A DNA stretch of 56,721 nucleotides, from positions 1 through 56,721 of the forward strand of contig JALSTK010000094.1 of NCBI GenBank assembly GCA_026983775.1, in the 5' to 3' direction. The stretch's first letter is position 1, and each line of letters opens with the position of its first letter. Made by a program: the position numbers and the translations under genes. The DNA is from Calditrichia bacterium (GTDB lineage Bacteria > Calditrichota > Calditrichia > Calditrichales > Calditrichaceae). A model generated the notes under the pieces. That model worked only from the letters and a program-made list of their open reading frames with translations, did not search any database and was not told where the DNA came from. Of the stretch, positions 47,545-55,438 are shown piece by piece.

Positions 47545-47571
47545 GGCTCTATGTCCTTTTGTGTGGGTAAT
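47545..47571 (+). repeat. left-end-like sequence of the ISL3 relic
   Basis: GGCTCTATGTCCTTTTGTGT followed by GGGTAAT lies 28 bp before the decayed transposase start, where an ISL3 left inverted repeat is expected. It resembles the solo end at 43754 (21 of 27). I found no matching right end. Confidence 0.5.
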
Positions 47572-47598
47572 ATACTGAGAATATATTAAATTTGCTTT

Positions 47599-47935
47599 AT
47601 GAATTCAGCACATTTATTTACACAGGCATTGGGTTTACTTCCGCCCTGTTATGCAAAGAAGATGGAATTTTCCAAAGTCTTAGAGGAAAAAAGCGTTTAG
47701 ATATTTATTTACGTTTTAAGGGACTCAAAATTTAAAGATAAAGAAGGCATTGGGTACCCTGTTTATGACACTCTTGAACGTAGTTGGTAATACCTGATTT
47801 TTTTGACTTGTTTTATTTATGCAAAAATCCCCCGTATAAGGACTTCGAAGAGGAACATCAGGCAAGTACAATTTCACTGGGCGCGTCCTGATAGCGGTTT
47901 TACTTTATCCTTTCTTCCCTGACGGTTTCGCTTCT
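47599..47935 (+). pseudogene. decayed ISL3-family transposase, N-terminal part
   Basis: Translated in shifting frames the stretch reads MNSAHLFTQALGLLPPCYAK, then a frame slip to KRLDIYLRFKG, then GYPVYDTLERSW, an in-frame stop, KIPRIRT, and RQVQFHWARPDSGFTLSF. This follows the N-terminal zinc-binding and HTH part of ISL3 transposases (ALGLLPP, CPVHDTRERTWRH, VPRVKC, WARPGSGFTLLFE). Zinc-ligand cysteines are lost. At least two frameshifts and several stops make it non-functional, and the catalytic DDE part was not found. Confidence 0.75.
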
Positions 47936-47940
47936 TCTTT

Positions 47941-48513
47941 TAAGAATGTAGAGTCCGCCACCTTTTGCTCATCTGCCCCATATATTGATAATCGTGTTCC
48001 ATACTAACTATGGAAATATTATCTAAATTAGCTTTACCAATAATTTAATCAGGACTAAAATATTGCCGGGTCCGATGGTGAACCAATGCTTTGATTTCAA
48101 AATCCGATTTTACATACAAACAAGTTGTCGAACAGTGGTATTTTGACTTTTTTTGAGCATATTTTTAGCATTAACCCGGACCACCGCTCTTATATTTTAA
48201 CTTCCGGCTTACTGTGGATGGATGAATTCCGCTTATCCGAGCTATTTTTCTTTGTAAAAAAATTCTCTTTTTTAATCTGTAAATTCCGTATCTTTGTGCC
48301 GGGGTTAACTACGGCAATCTGTCCCTATGAGGTGGTATCCTTTCAAAAGTGCCCTTTCGGTTATTCGTTTTGGGGGTAGAACCGAAATTAACCGATAACC
48401 CGTTTTGAAACCGAACTGTTGCACTTATTCGTTGAATCCATTGTCCAGCAAATGATTGTTGATGGCTGGAATTCAATGATTGATCCAAACCGGGAAAATT
48501 ATGCAGTAGAAAT
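47941..48513. other. non-coding stretch after the IS relic
   Basis: About 570 bp, AT-rich, without a credible gene. The open frame at 48125-48379 has phenylalanine-rich, non-protein-like content. This may be the eroded remainder of the ISL3 element; I cannot recognise its catalytic domain. Confidence 0.4.
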
Positions 48514-49506
48514 ATGAAATTCCGCACAGAAATAGATATTCAACCGACCGGGAATCAAATCGAGCACCGGGAACCTCTGATCACTCTCGGATCCTGCTTT
48601 GCCGATTATATCGCACAGAAATTGGATGATTTTCACTTTAAGACCTTAAAGAATCCGTTCGGTGTACTCTATAATCCCGTTTCCATTTTGGAAGCACTGC
48701 AAATACTCTTTCAAAAGAGGGTCTTCGGCAAAGAAGACTTAATCTATCATAACCACCAATGGCATAGCTTTGATCACCATAGCCGCTTTTCGCATCATAA
48801 TGCTGACATCTGCCTGGAAAGAATCAACCGAAATACCGAAACAAGCCGCTCTTTTTTGCTCGGCGCAAAGCACGCTCTGATTACCCTGGGAACATCCTGG
48901 ATTTATACACACAAAAAAACACATCGGGTCGTGGCTAATTGTCATAAGCTTCCCGCGGATCAATTTGAACGTAGGAAACTTTCCGTGCAGGAGGTACAAA
49001 CCGCTTGTGAACAAATCATCGAATGGTTCCGGATATTAAATCCTGAAATCCGGCTCATATTCACTATAAGCCCCATCCGCCATTTAAAGGACGGGTTCAT
49101 CGAAAATCAACACAGCAAAGCTACTTTATTAGCGGGTTTACACCAGGCACTTCTTCATTATGAGGGGTGCGACTATTTTCCATCCTTTGAAATCATGATG
49201 GACGATTTGCGCGACTACCGCTTTTATCAGGCCGATCTGATCCATCCCAATCAAATGGCCATCGATTATATCTGGGAAAAATTCAAAGACACCTTTTGTA
49301 CACCAACCTGTCTGCAGACCATTCACGACCTGCAGCCTCTGCTACGCGCACTGACCCATCGCCCCACAGATTTCCGGAGCCCGGAGCATCAACGGTTCAT
49401 CGCACAACAGCTCAAATTGATAGAGAGTCTGCAAAAACAGTATCCTCATCTACATCTCGAAGCCGAGCGTCAGCATTTTTTAAACCAAAAAAGCCCGCGC
49501 TCATAA
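48514..49506 (+). CDS. GSCFA-domain protein
   Basis: A 330-residue protein matching the GSCFA family, named for LGSCFADYIAQKLDDF near residue 27, with NPFGVLYNPVSILEALQ near 48, ALITLGTSWIYTHK near 120 and the late YFPSFEIMMDDLRDYRFYQADLIHPNQMA. The fold is related to SGNH hydrolases, with the GS and the DLxHPN motif as likely catalytic residues. It probably acts on acylated or esterified cell-surface material, but no substrate is known. A terminator for the convergent peroxiredoxin gene overlaps its 3' end. Confidence 0.88.
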   Translation: MKFRTEIDIQPTGNQIEHREPLITLGSCFADYIAQKLDDFHFKTLKNPFGVLYNPVSILEALQILFQKRVFGKEDLIYHNHQWHSFDHHSRFSHHNADICLERINRNTETSRSFLLGAKHALITLGTSWIYTHKKTHRVVANCHKLPADQFERRKLSVQEVQTACEQIIEWFRILNPEIRLIFTISPIRHLKDGFIENQHSKATLLAGLHQALLHYEGCDYFPSFEIMMDDLRDYRFYQADLIHPNQMAIDYIWEKFKDTFCTPTCLQTIHDLQPLLRALTHRPTDFRSPEHQRFIAQQLKLIESLQKQYPHLHLEAERQHFLNQKSPRS

Positions 49507-49514
49507 GCGCAGGC
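49493..49514 (-). terminator. terminator of the peroxiredoxin gene, inside the GSCFA 3' end
   Basis: On the minus strand GCCTGCGCT and AGCGCGGGC form a 9-bp stem with one mismatch and a 4-base loop, followed by TTTTTT. It starts 18 bp after the peroxiredoxin stop and extends over the last codons of the GSCFA gene. Confidence 0.7.
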
Positions 49515-49532
49515 CGCATCAATCGAAATTAC

Positions 49533-50192
49533 TTAAGAATCCAGTTCCTTGAAACGAAACCACCAGTCATACCCTTCCGCTTCGGTCTTGCGTTCTTCGG
49601 CAGTCTTTACATCGCCTGCCGGCGGTATAATAACTTTTTCGCCGATCAAACCATTGTTCGGCCAATTCTCCGGCAGAGCAACTTTGTACTTATCGGATAT
49701 CTGCAGGGCCTTCAAAGCACGCAAGATTTCATCAACCTGGCGGCCCACTTCCTGGGGATAGTAGATCATTAAACGCAAATTGCCATCCGGATCCACGATA
49801 AATACAGCACGAACCGTATTGGTCCCTTTGCCCGGGTGCACCATACCCAGGGCCCTGGCCACGTTACCCATATCATCGGCGATTACGGGAAAAGGGATAT
49901 CCACGCCAAGATTATCCTTAATCCATTCCACCCATTTGATATGGGAAAACACTTGATCGATGGACAACCCGATCAGTTTCGTATCCAGGGCTTCAAAATC
50001 ATCATTCCGTTTGGCGAAAGCTACGAATTCTGTGGTACAAACCGGAGTAAAATCCGCCGGATGGCTAAACAGCACGAACCATTCACCCTTATATTCTTCC
50101 GGTAATTTCATCTTGCCGTGGGTGGTATTCACTTCCAGCTCGGGAAAGGCTTCACCTAATAACGGAATTCCGCTGAATCTTTCTTCTGACAT
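49533..50192 (-). CDS. 1-Cys peroxiredoxin (Prx6 type)
   Basis: A 219-residue thiol peroxidase that reduces hydrogen peroxide and organic peroxides. The peroxidatic cysteine is in [20 protein letters not shown] near residue 52, with [20 protein letters not shown] and the Prx6-type C-terminal domain ([27 protein letters not shown]). No second cysteine is present, so an external reductant is needed. The frame extends upstream, but AGGAG sits 7-8 bases before the ATG at 50192; an adjacent ATG at 50195 is the alternative. Confidence 0.93.
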   Translation of the reverse strand: MSEERFSGIPLLGEAFPELEVNTTHGKMKLPEEYKGEWFVLFSHPADFTPVCTTEFVAFAKRNDDFEALDTKLIGLSIDQVFSHIKWVEWIKDNLGVDIPFPVIADDMGNVARALGMVHPGKGTNTVRAVFIVDPDGNLRLMIYYPQEVGRQVDEILRALKALQISDKYKVALPENWPNNGLIGEKVIIPPAGDVKTAEERKTEAEGYDWWFRFKELDS

Positions 50193-50387
50193 CATGTTAC
50201 TCCTCTGTTTTGCGTTGTATGCTGATTCTTGATCTGTTTTAATATACAATATTTAGGCATATAAATCGGGGGCTATGTCATTTTAAGGGAGTTGCTTTTA
50301 CATATTGAGTATGCTATTGCGGAGACAAACAGTTTTGTTCAGCCGCGGGCAGGCACGGCAGCAAACGGTTCGGATTATGGCTCGCAG

Positions 50388-50419
50388 GCGCTCATACAAT
50401 CTAACCTTATTCGTTATAC
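50388..50419 (-). repeat. cassette-junction repeat, copy 1 (attC-like)
   Basis: GCGCTCA, 13 variable bases, then TATTCGTTATAC. The same two blocks with 11 bases between them recur at 50845-50874. On the gene strand the block reads GTATAACGAATA, similar to the outer boxes of integron recombination sites, and lies just past the 3' end of a leftward gene. Upstream, 50250-50387 holds GC-rich sequence without a gene. Confidence 0.5.
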
Positions 50420-50437
50420 TTTTAATCCCAACATCTG

Positions 50438-50704
50438 CTACAATTTTGAATCATTGCTTTTTGCGTCAACGAGAGTGTTAAGTAATAAATGTGTATCGTT
50501 TTCCGCTCCAACTCCCAATGATGCCAATTTTGATTGATCAAATGCATATGAAATCTCATTAAGTATTTTACCTGCGGCATCAATTAGAGCTTTAAAATCG
50601 TCGAATCTTATTTCTGCCTTTTGCAATATTTGAGGATATTTCAAGTTCTTACAAATATGTGCAAAATGATTGTTCCTTTTCCGTATAAAGGCGTCGCTTT
50701 TCAC
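50438..50704 (-). CDS. hypothetical protein, possible cassette gene
   Basis: An 88-residue open frame with helical, charged content (RFDDFKALIDAAGKILNEIS) and no family I recognise. It lies between the two copies of the 12-bp TATTCGTTATAC repeat, 455 bp apart, so it would be the payload of one small cassette. No clear ribosome-binding site is seen, as is common for cassette genes. It may be a truncated fragment. Confidence 0.35.
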   Translation of the reverse strand: MKSDAFIRKRNNHFAHICKNLKYPQILQKAEIRFDDFKALIDAAGKILNEISYAFDQSKLASLGVGAENDTHLLLNTLVDAKSNDSKL

Positions 50705-50844
50705 CCGTCCGCCATTAACTACAATGTTGAATAAAAATCTACTGTCAAAATTTATTGAAAAATTTGTTTAACTATACGAACCTTAACTACAATTTTAAAT
50801 TACAGGCCCAAACTTAAAAACCACATAAAACCTGCACAGATACA

Positions 50845-50874
50845 GCGCTCAGGTGCGAAGCCTATTCGTTATAC
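50845..50874 (-). repeat. cassette-junction repeat, copy 2 (attC-like)
   Basis: Second copy of GCGCTCA-N11-TATTCGTTATAC, directly after the 3' end of the BNR-repeat gene. The preceding AT-rich 50705-50844 contains TATACGAACC (50774), a possible degenerate partner box. Confidence 0.5.
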
Positions 50875-50878
50875 ATTT

Positions 50879-53212
50879 TTACCGTAAGAGCACTATTTTT
50901 AACGTTTTTGAATAATTGTCTCCTACCAATCTTAAAAGATATATTCCTGAAGCTAAATTGTTTGATTCTAATTTATAATAATAACTGCCAGCCTCAACAA
51001 ATGATTTTTCAATAGTTTTTACCCGTTTCCCCAAAATATTAAATAGTACAAGTTTAATTTCTGAGCTGTAGGGAACATCAATGCGAATATTAGTCTCATT
51101 ATTAAAAGGATTGGGATAATTATTATATAACTTATAATTCATTGGATTAGCAATAACTATTTTTTGAATGGGTGAAAACTTTTCATTCCAATAATCCGTT
51201 ACTGTTGAAATACGCCAATAATAAGTAGTCATAAAATTCAAATTATTTGCATGGTATGAAGTATCACTTATTACCTGATCAACAAGTAATGTCCGAAAAG
51301 TTGAATCTGTTGAAATTTGTATACGATATTCAGTAATTCCAGGTGTTATCTTCCAACGTAATGATATTGAATTTTGATTCAATTCCTTGCCATAATCTAT
51401 AATTGGTGTTATGGCAGAAGTAATTTCTTTGTATAATCCCGAAGATGTTCCAACAAAATGTTTGTTATTAGAAATGCTAATGCATTGAACTTTTCTACTT
51501 GCAAGACCAAAGTTACTTTCAACCCAAGTTTCTCCCCCATCTGAACTCATTATTACGCCATTATTTGACAATCCACAATAAATAAAGTTGCCCTCAATAC
51601 CAATTGAGTTAACAGCAGAATTGTACAGAGGATTATTAAGCTGTAACCAGGTTAATCCTAAATCTTCACTTTTAAAAAGTTTATTTACAGAACCTGATCC
51701 CAAGTAGAAAACGCCATCAGCAGAAACCGAAACAGCTTTACCAGAAAACAAATCGGGCACTGAATTATAAGTCCAACTATCTCCTAAATCATCTGAACGA
51801 TAGATGCCTGATGTTCCATTCGTAACAACAACTATTGAATCATACACAGCAATAGAAGCACTATTAATATTATTAGGCATTCCGTTGCTCATCTTTTCCC
51901 AATTATTTCCTGAATTTATACTCCGAAATACACCATAATCACTTCCTATAAACAGAACATTATTATTACCTACGATTGTTTCCAACTGTCCTGCATCTAA
52001 ATTCGGGTTTAATTTTCTCCATGAAGCGCCATTGTTGGTAGAAACAAATAACTCTTCATAGTAATGATTCGTCCATGAGGAAACTAGCACAAATACATTA
52101 TTTTCAAGAGCTAGAATTGAAGTTACAAATTTATTATTGTTTCCAAGATCCATTTCTTGCCAATTACTTAAATCTTTTGTTGCTCGAAATAATCCGGAAC
52201 CACTCGTCCCGACGAAAAGATAATCTGAATTTTGTGAAAGCGAATAAATATTTGCACTACTTATACCATTCATATATCTCATCCAATTCATCGCATTTTT
52301 ATAAGATTTATAAAATCCATCAAAAGTTGCTAAAAATAGTTCGGTTGAGTTTCCATCTATGTCTGATATTGTAAGATTTTTCAAGCCAGTATTGATTTTT
52401 GACCAACTAGCGCCTTCATTGGCAGAACGAAAGAAACCGTAATGATAAACCCCTACATATATACCGTCGCTATCCGCATAAATTGAGTTTATAATATCCG
52501 ACGGGGCATGACTACCGCTTGGCAAGAACCATGTTAATCCATCATCAACGCTTTTATAAACTTTTGCATTATTATTGAAATCAAAAGCATATAAAACACT
52601 ATCAAACTCTGTAATACCTTCAAAATTCCATGCATATTGATAAGGATCAATTCTTGACCAACTATCACCAAAATCAAGGCTTCTGAATACGCCAGAACCT
52701 GATGTCCCCGCAGCCGACGCTAAAATAATATTTGAAGAAGTAATGTGGATTTTTTCAATATCTCGATTGTCAATACCATTGTTGATTTGTTCCCAAGTTT
52801 GTCCACAATCTTTGGATCGATAAATTCCTTGATATCCGGAACCCAAATAAATCAAGGAGTCTTTTGTTTCTATTGTCTGATATCTACCCTCTTTTATTTT
52901 TACCCATTCAACATCTGCAACTTTTTTTCTATAACAGCCACCGCTGCTTATAGCAACGATGTAATCTTCACAAAATGAAATATCCCAAACTTCAAAAGAG
53001 TTCAATCCGATTGGCTGCCATATTTTCCCAAAATTTTCGCTAATATATACTCCTCCTTTGGTTCCAATAATAAGGGTATCATTTTGAACGAGTAATGAAT
53101 AAACCACGCCACCTTCTAACTTATCCGTTTTTTGCCAAAAGTAATCTTGTGCGCAAACATGAGCAAACAAGAAAATATAAACTACAAAGATTTTTATTGC
53201 ATTTCTTAACAT
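50879..53212 (-). CDS. T9SS-exported BNR/sialidase-repeat protein
   Basis: A 777-residue secreted protein. The signal peptide (KIFVVYIFLFAHVCAQ) is followed by about twelve BNR/photosystem-stability-type propeller repeats (GGVYISENFGKIWQPIG, SGVFRSLDFGDSWSRID, GIYRSDDLGDSWTYN), a fibronectin-like segment (SISLRWKITPGITEYRI) and a type IX secretion sorting domain (YNNYPNPFNNETNIRID, ending GIYLLRLVGDNYSKTLKIVL). Such proteins are secreted or surface-bound; the ligand is unknown. The frame opens at 53260 inside a palindrome, but the signal peptide favours the ATG at 53212. Codon use is markedly more AT-rich than in genes before 50 kb, a sign of transfer. Confidence 0.85.
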   Translation of the reverse strand: MLRNAIKIFVVYIFLFAHVCAQDYFWQKTDKLEGGVVYSLLVQNDTLIIGTKGGVYISENFGKIWQPIGLNSFEVWDISFCEDYIVAISSGGCYRKKVADVEWVKIKEGRYQTIETKDSLIYLGSGYQGIYRSKDCGQTWEQINNGIDNRDIEKIHITSSNIILASAAGTSGSGVFRSLDFGDSWSRIDPYQYAWNFEGITEFDSVLYAFDFNNNAKVYKSVDDGLTWFLPSGSHAPSDIINSIYADSDGIYVGVYHYGFFRSANEGASWSKINTGLKNLTISDIDGNSTELFLATFDGFYKSYKNAMNWMRYMNGISSANIYSLSQNSDYLFVGTSGSGLFRATKDLSNWQEMDLGNNNKFVTSILALENNVFVLVSSWTNHYYEELFVSTNNGASWRKLNPNLDAGQLETIVGNNNVLFIGSDYGVFRSINSGNNWEKMSNGMPNNINSASIAVYDSIVVVTNGTSGIYRSDDLGDSWTYNSVPDLFSGKAVSVSADGVFYLGSGSVNKLFKSEDLGLTWLQLNNPLYNSAVNSIGIEGNFIYCGLSNNGVIMSSDGGETWVESNFGLASRKVQCISISNNKHFVGTSSGLYKEITSAITPIIDYGKELNQNSISLRWKITPGITEYRIQISTDSTFRTLLVDQVISDTSYHANNLNFMTTYYWRISTVTDYWNEKFSPIQKIVIANPMNYKLYNNYPNPFNNETNIRIDVPYSSEIKLVLFNILGKRVKTIEKSFVEAGSYYYKLESNNLASGIYLLRLVGDNYSKTLKIVLLR

Positions 53213-53238
53213 AATTTTACTTGCATAATGATTGAACT

Positions 53239-53278
53239 CACTGGTTTTTACGGAGCGCAACGGAGTAAAAATCCAGTG
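53239..53278. repeat. attC-like imperfect palindrome
   Basis: CACTGGTTTTTAC (53239-53251) faces GTAAAAATCCAGTG (53265-53278): 13 paired bases with a single unpaired T in one arm and a 13-base loop. A stem with an extrahelical base is the structural mark of integron attC sites. It separates the small membrane protein gene from the BNR gene. Clear 7-base R boxes are not visible. Confidence 0.5.
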
Positions 53279-53288
53279 CCGTGATTTT

Positions 53289-53522
53289 TTATGTGCTTTT
53301 CTTGAAATTTTTCAAAATGTTTTTAATCTCTTCAAGTTCACGATTAATCTCTTTTGAAGACACGCTTGTCTTATACGCCATTATGATAAGTTTTACGGAA
53401 ACCAAAAAAATACCGGCCTCCAACAATAGATCATGTGTAAATCCAGTATAAAATAGAGCCATTACAAAAAAAGCAAATGTTATAGCTATTACGATAATTG
53501 AACCTATGTCAAAATGTTTCAT
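53289..53522 (-). CDS. small two-span membrane protein
   Basis: A 77-residue protein with two hydrophobic helices (IIVIAITFAFFVMALFYTGF and LLLEAGIFLVSVKLIIMAY) and a charged C-terminal helix (KEINRELEEIKNILKNFKKS). No family recognised. It sits alone between two attC-like palindromes and reads leftward, as a one-gene cassette would. Its role cannot be predicted. Confidence 0.5.
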   Translation of the reverse strand: MKHFDIGSIIVIAITFAFFVMALFYTGFTHDLLLEAGIFLVSVKLIIMAYKTSVSSKEINRELEEIKNILKNFKKST

Positions 53523-53557
53523 ATCAATACCTTATTTTTCTGTCACATAACGTGGCG

Positions 53558-53624
53558 GCGGATGATCGTTCCGAGCGCGCATAATGTCGTAGGCTATTAT
53601 GCGAGGGAGGAACGTTAGATCCGC
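53558..53624. repeat. attC-like compound palindrome
   Basis: GCGGAT-gat-CGTTCC (53558-53572) faces GGAACG-tta-GATCCGC (53609-53624), enclosing an 8-bp inner stem CGCATAAT/ATTATGCG (53578-53603). On the gene strand it includes ATCTAAC, which fits the RYYYAAC box, and farther on GTTATGT, an imperfect GTTRRRY. Adjacent GC-rich hairpins (GCCG-CCCGC around 53632-53655 and GGCGT/ACGCC around 53660-53678) extend the structured region to the hepT stop codon. Confidence 0.55.
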
Positions 53625-53691
53625 TTGATAGGCCGCCCGCCGTAGCGGGTCGGCTTTATTGGCGTGCTGTGCAACGCCCACTAATTAGAGA

Positions 53692-54045
53692 TTACTTCAA
53701 ATAAGACGAGACCATATTTTTTATTTCTTCTTCTAATTTTAAAATATCTTCGGTAGCGGTATTCCAAACTACTTGAGTATCTACGCCAAAATAATCATGG
53801 ATTAATTTGTCGCGCATTCCGGCCATAAAACGCCAGGGTATCCATGAATAATTATCTTTAACTTCTTGTGGGATTTTCTTGGATGCTTCACCAATAATCT
53901 CTAATGCTCTAATAACGGCATATTGAGTCTTTACATCTTCTTGAAAAACGGGATAATCCATATCTTTAAGGAAGGTCTTTATCTTGATTATAGAATCTAA
54001 TATATCATTTAAATAGTCAATACTTATTCTATCTTTATCTTTCAT
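53692..54045 (-). CDS. hepT: HepT-type HEPN toxin
   Basis: A 117-residue all-helical HEPN protein (DUF86), the RNase toxin half of the HepT/MntA type VII toxin-antitoxin system. The catalytic Rx4HxY motif is intact in GMRDKLIHDYFGVD (Arg near 80, His near 85). Its start overlaps the nucleotidyltransferase gene by 4 bp, the standard arrangement with antitoxin first. The pair may stabilise the cassette array, a known role for toxin-antitoxin cassettes in integrons. Confidence 0.92.
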   Translation of the reverse strand: MKDKDRISIDYLNDILDSIIKIKTFLKDMDYPVFQEDVKTQYAVIRALEIIGEASKKIPQEVKDNYSWIPWRFMAGMRDKLIHDYFGVDTQVVWNTATEDILKLEEEIKNMVSSYLK

Positions 54046-54341
54046 AATATCGATTGGGCTTCTGAAATTATTCTTTTGCCAATATTGGGTTTTAATGAGC
54101 TCTTCATTACTAAGTCGACTTTTACACCAAGTATTCCGCTTAAATAATCTTCCAATTCAATAAACTTAAATAATGAAGGCGGCTGAGAAAAAGTTACTAA
54201 AATATCTATATCACTATCCGGTGTCTGTTCATTACGAACAAAAGAACCAAATATTTCCAAAGAGAGTACATGAAAATCTGAACGTAGCTTTGTTAATTCT
54301 TTTCTTAATTTGGTGCTAATATTTTTCAAGTCGTTTTTCAT
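54042..54341 (-). CDS. mntA: MntA-type nucleotidyltransferase antitoxin
   Basis: A 99-residue minimal nucleotidyltransferase, the antitoxin that AMPylates HepT. The catalytic motif GSFVRNEQTPDSDIDILVTF lies at about residues 31-50 with GSxxR and DxD aspartates intact. It overlaps both the upstream DUF2971 gene and the downstream hepT gene by 4 bp, forming a tight three-gene unit. Confidence 0.92.
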   Translation of the reverse strand: MKNDLKNISTKLRKELTKLRSDFHVLSLEIFGSFVRNEQTPDSDIDILVTFSQPPSLFKFIELEDYLSGILGVKVDLVMKSSLKPNIGKRIISEAQSIL

Positions 54342-54769
54342 ACATCAAAAATGCTAAAATATTTTGTAAATAGCAAATTCAGCATAAACTTCTCATCTAT
54401 AACTTTTGGCGGATTTAAGCGATATCTTACATATCTAACCTTAATAAGATGGCTATCGGGAACATCGAAATCGATACAGATTCCTTTATGATTATCTGAA
54501 TAATGAGCCCACTGAACAGGACTTCTCCAGCTTTTACTAAAACATAGTATGCCATATTTTTTTGATAAATCCTTTTTTGTAGCATCGAAAGCTTCCCTTA
54601 ACAAAGGATGGGATAGGTTAATGCCCAATAGTTCAAACGGATCATTGAGACTCATAATCTCGGCAATCTTTAACCGTCTTCTTTGCAAATCATCTAACCC
54701 ATATTGCTTATTTAAGAAATGATAAACTCTCATCGTTTTTTCAGGGCTTAACATAATATTGAACCGCAA
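54338..54769 (-). CDS. truncated DUF2971 protein
   Basis: A 143-residue protein covering only the first half of a DUF2971 domain: VYHFLNKQYGLDDLQRRRLK, IAEIMSLNDPFELLGINLSH, GILCFSKSWRSPVQWAHYSD and HKGICIDFDV. Full-length members have about 250-300 residues; here the chain stops just after FTKY, where the family continues with a conserved WxxExExR-type segment. The stop is fused by a 4-bp overlap to the MntA start, so the truncation is old or was made by the rearrangement that joined them. Start may be 54769, 54754 or 54733. Confidence 0.7.
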   Translation of the reverse strand: MRFNIMLSPEKTMRVYHFLNKQYGLDDLQRRRLKIAEIMSLNDPFELLGINLSHPLLREAFDATKKDLSKKYGILCFSKSWRSPVQWAHYSDNHKGICIDFDVPDSHLIKVRYVRYRLNPPKVIDEKFMLNLLFTKYFSIFDV

Positions 54770-55065
54770 GATCCCACTTTACTTTTTAGCAAGATAAGCA
54801 ATAAGATCAGTGTATTCAAATAGGTAGCACTTTATATTCATTGTATATCTACCGGACTCATCGTCAATACAAAACAGACATCTATTGGCTATCCAGCAGT
54901 AATTAAAGAACGTATCCCTCCAAAAGCGCTGCCCTTTTACCGATTATTGCGGTAATTTAGTATATAAAAATCTGTTAGATTCATAGAAATTCAATACCCC
55001 TATTCCTTATCCCTTATTCCCTATTCCTTATTCCCCCTCCCCCTATCCCCTCTTAAAGAGTTTAA
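54770..55065. other. AT-rich gap beside the integrase relic
   Basis: About 300 bp without a gene. It holds a TTACCG/CGGTAA hairpin near 54938-54953 and a pyrimidine-rich tract with repeated CCCTATTCCTTA-like units (about 54997-55054). By position it would correspond to the attI and promoter region of an integron, but no attI box is recognised. Confidence 0.4.
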
Positions 55066-55416
55066 CAAGAAATTGCCGATGGAATCAACCGTTTACTCGA
55101 CCCGCTCAAAGAAAATATCCGCGCCGAAGGAACCTACGTTAACCGGGTAAAACAATTTATGCTCTTTCCTAATACAAAACATCCCTCGCAAATGGGCGCA
55201 CAGGAAGTCAACCGCTTTCTTACCCATCTCGCCATTCAACGAAAAGTAGCCGCATCCACTCAAAACCAAGCCTTAAACGCCATCAACTTCTTGTACAAAG
55301 AAATTCTCGAACAACCCTTCGGTCAAACGGATGACATCCCCCGGGCTAAAAAGCCCAAACGGCCCTCGCCTGAGGCGGACGACAACAAACGCGTAAAAAC
55401 CACTTGCACTATCTAA
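55066..55416 (+). pseudogene. truncated integron-integrase-like tyrosine recombinase
   Basis: An open stretch of about 116 codons encoding only the N-terminal core-binding (SAM-like) domain. The pieces TYVNRVKQFMLFPNTKHPSQ, MGAQEVNRFLTHLAIQRKVA, ASTQNQALNAINFLYKEIL and RAKKPKRP closely follow integron integrases (IntI-type; FLTHLAV...ASTQNQAL.ALLFLY). The catalytic domain with Arg-His-Arg-Tyr is missing; after KRP the sequence degenerates (SPEADDNKR) and stops. The start codon is also lost. It points away from the leftward cassette-like genes, the usual divergent layout of intI and its cassettes. Confidence 0.75.
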
Positions 55417-55438
55417 CCGTATACGTCAGGCGTTTACT

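Noticed and set aside
48125-48379. 84-codon rightward open frame
   Set aside because: Phe-rich low-complexity translation, no ribosome-binding site, lies in eroded sequence after an IS relic.
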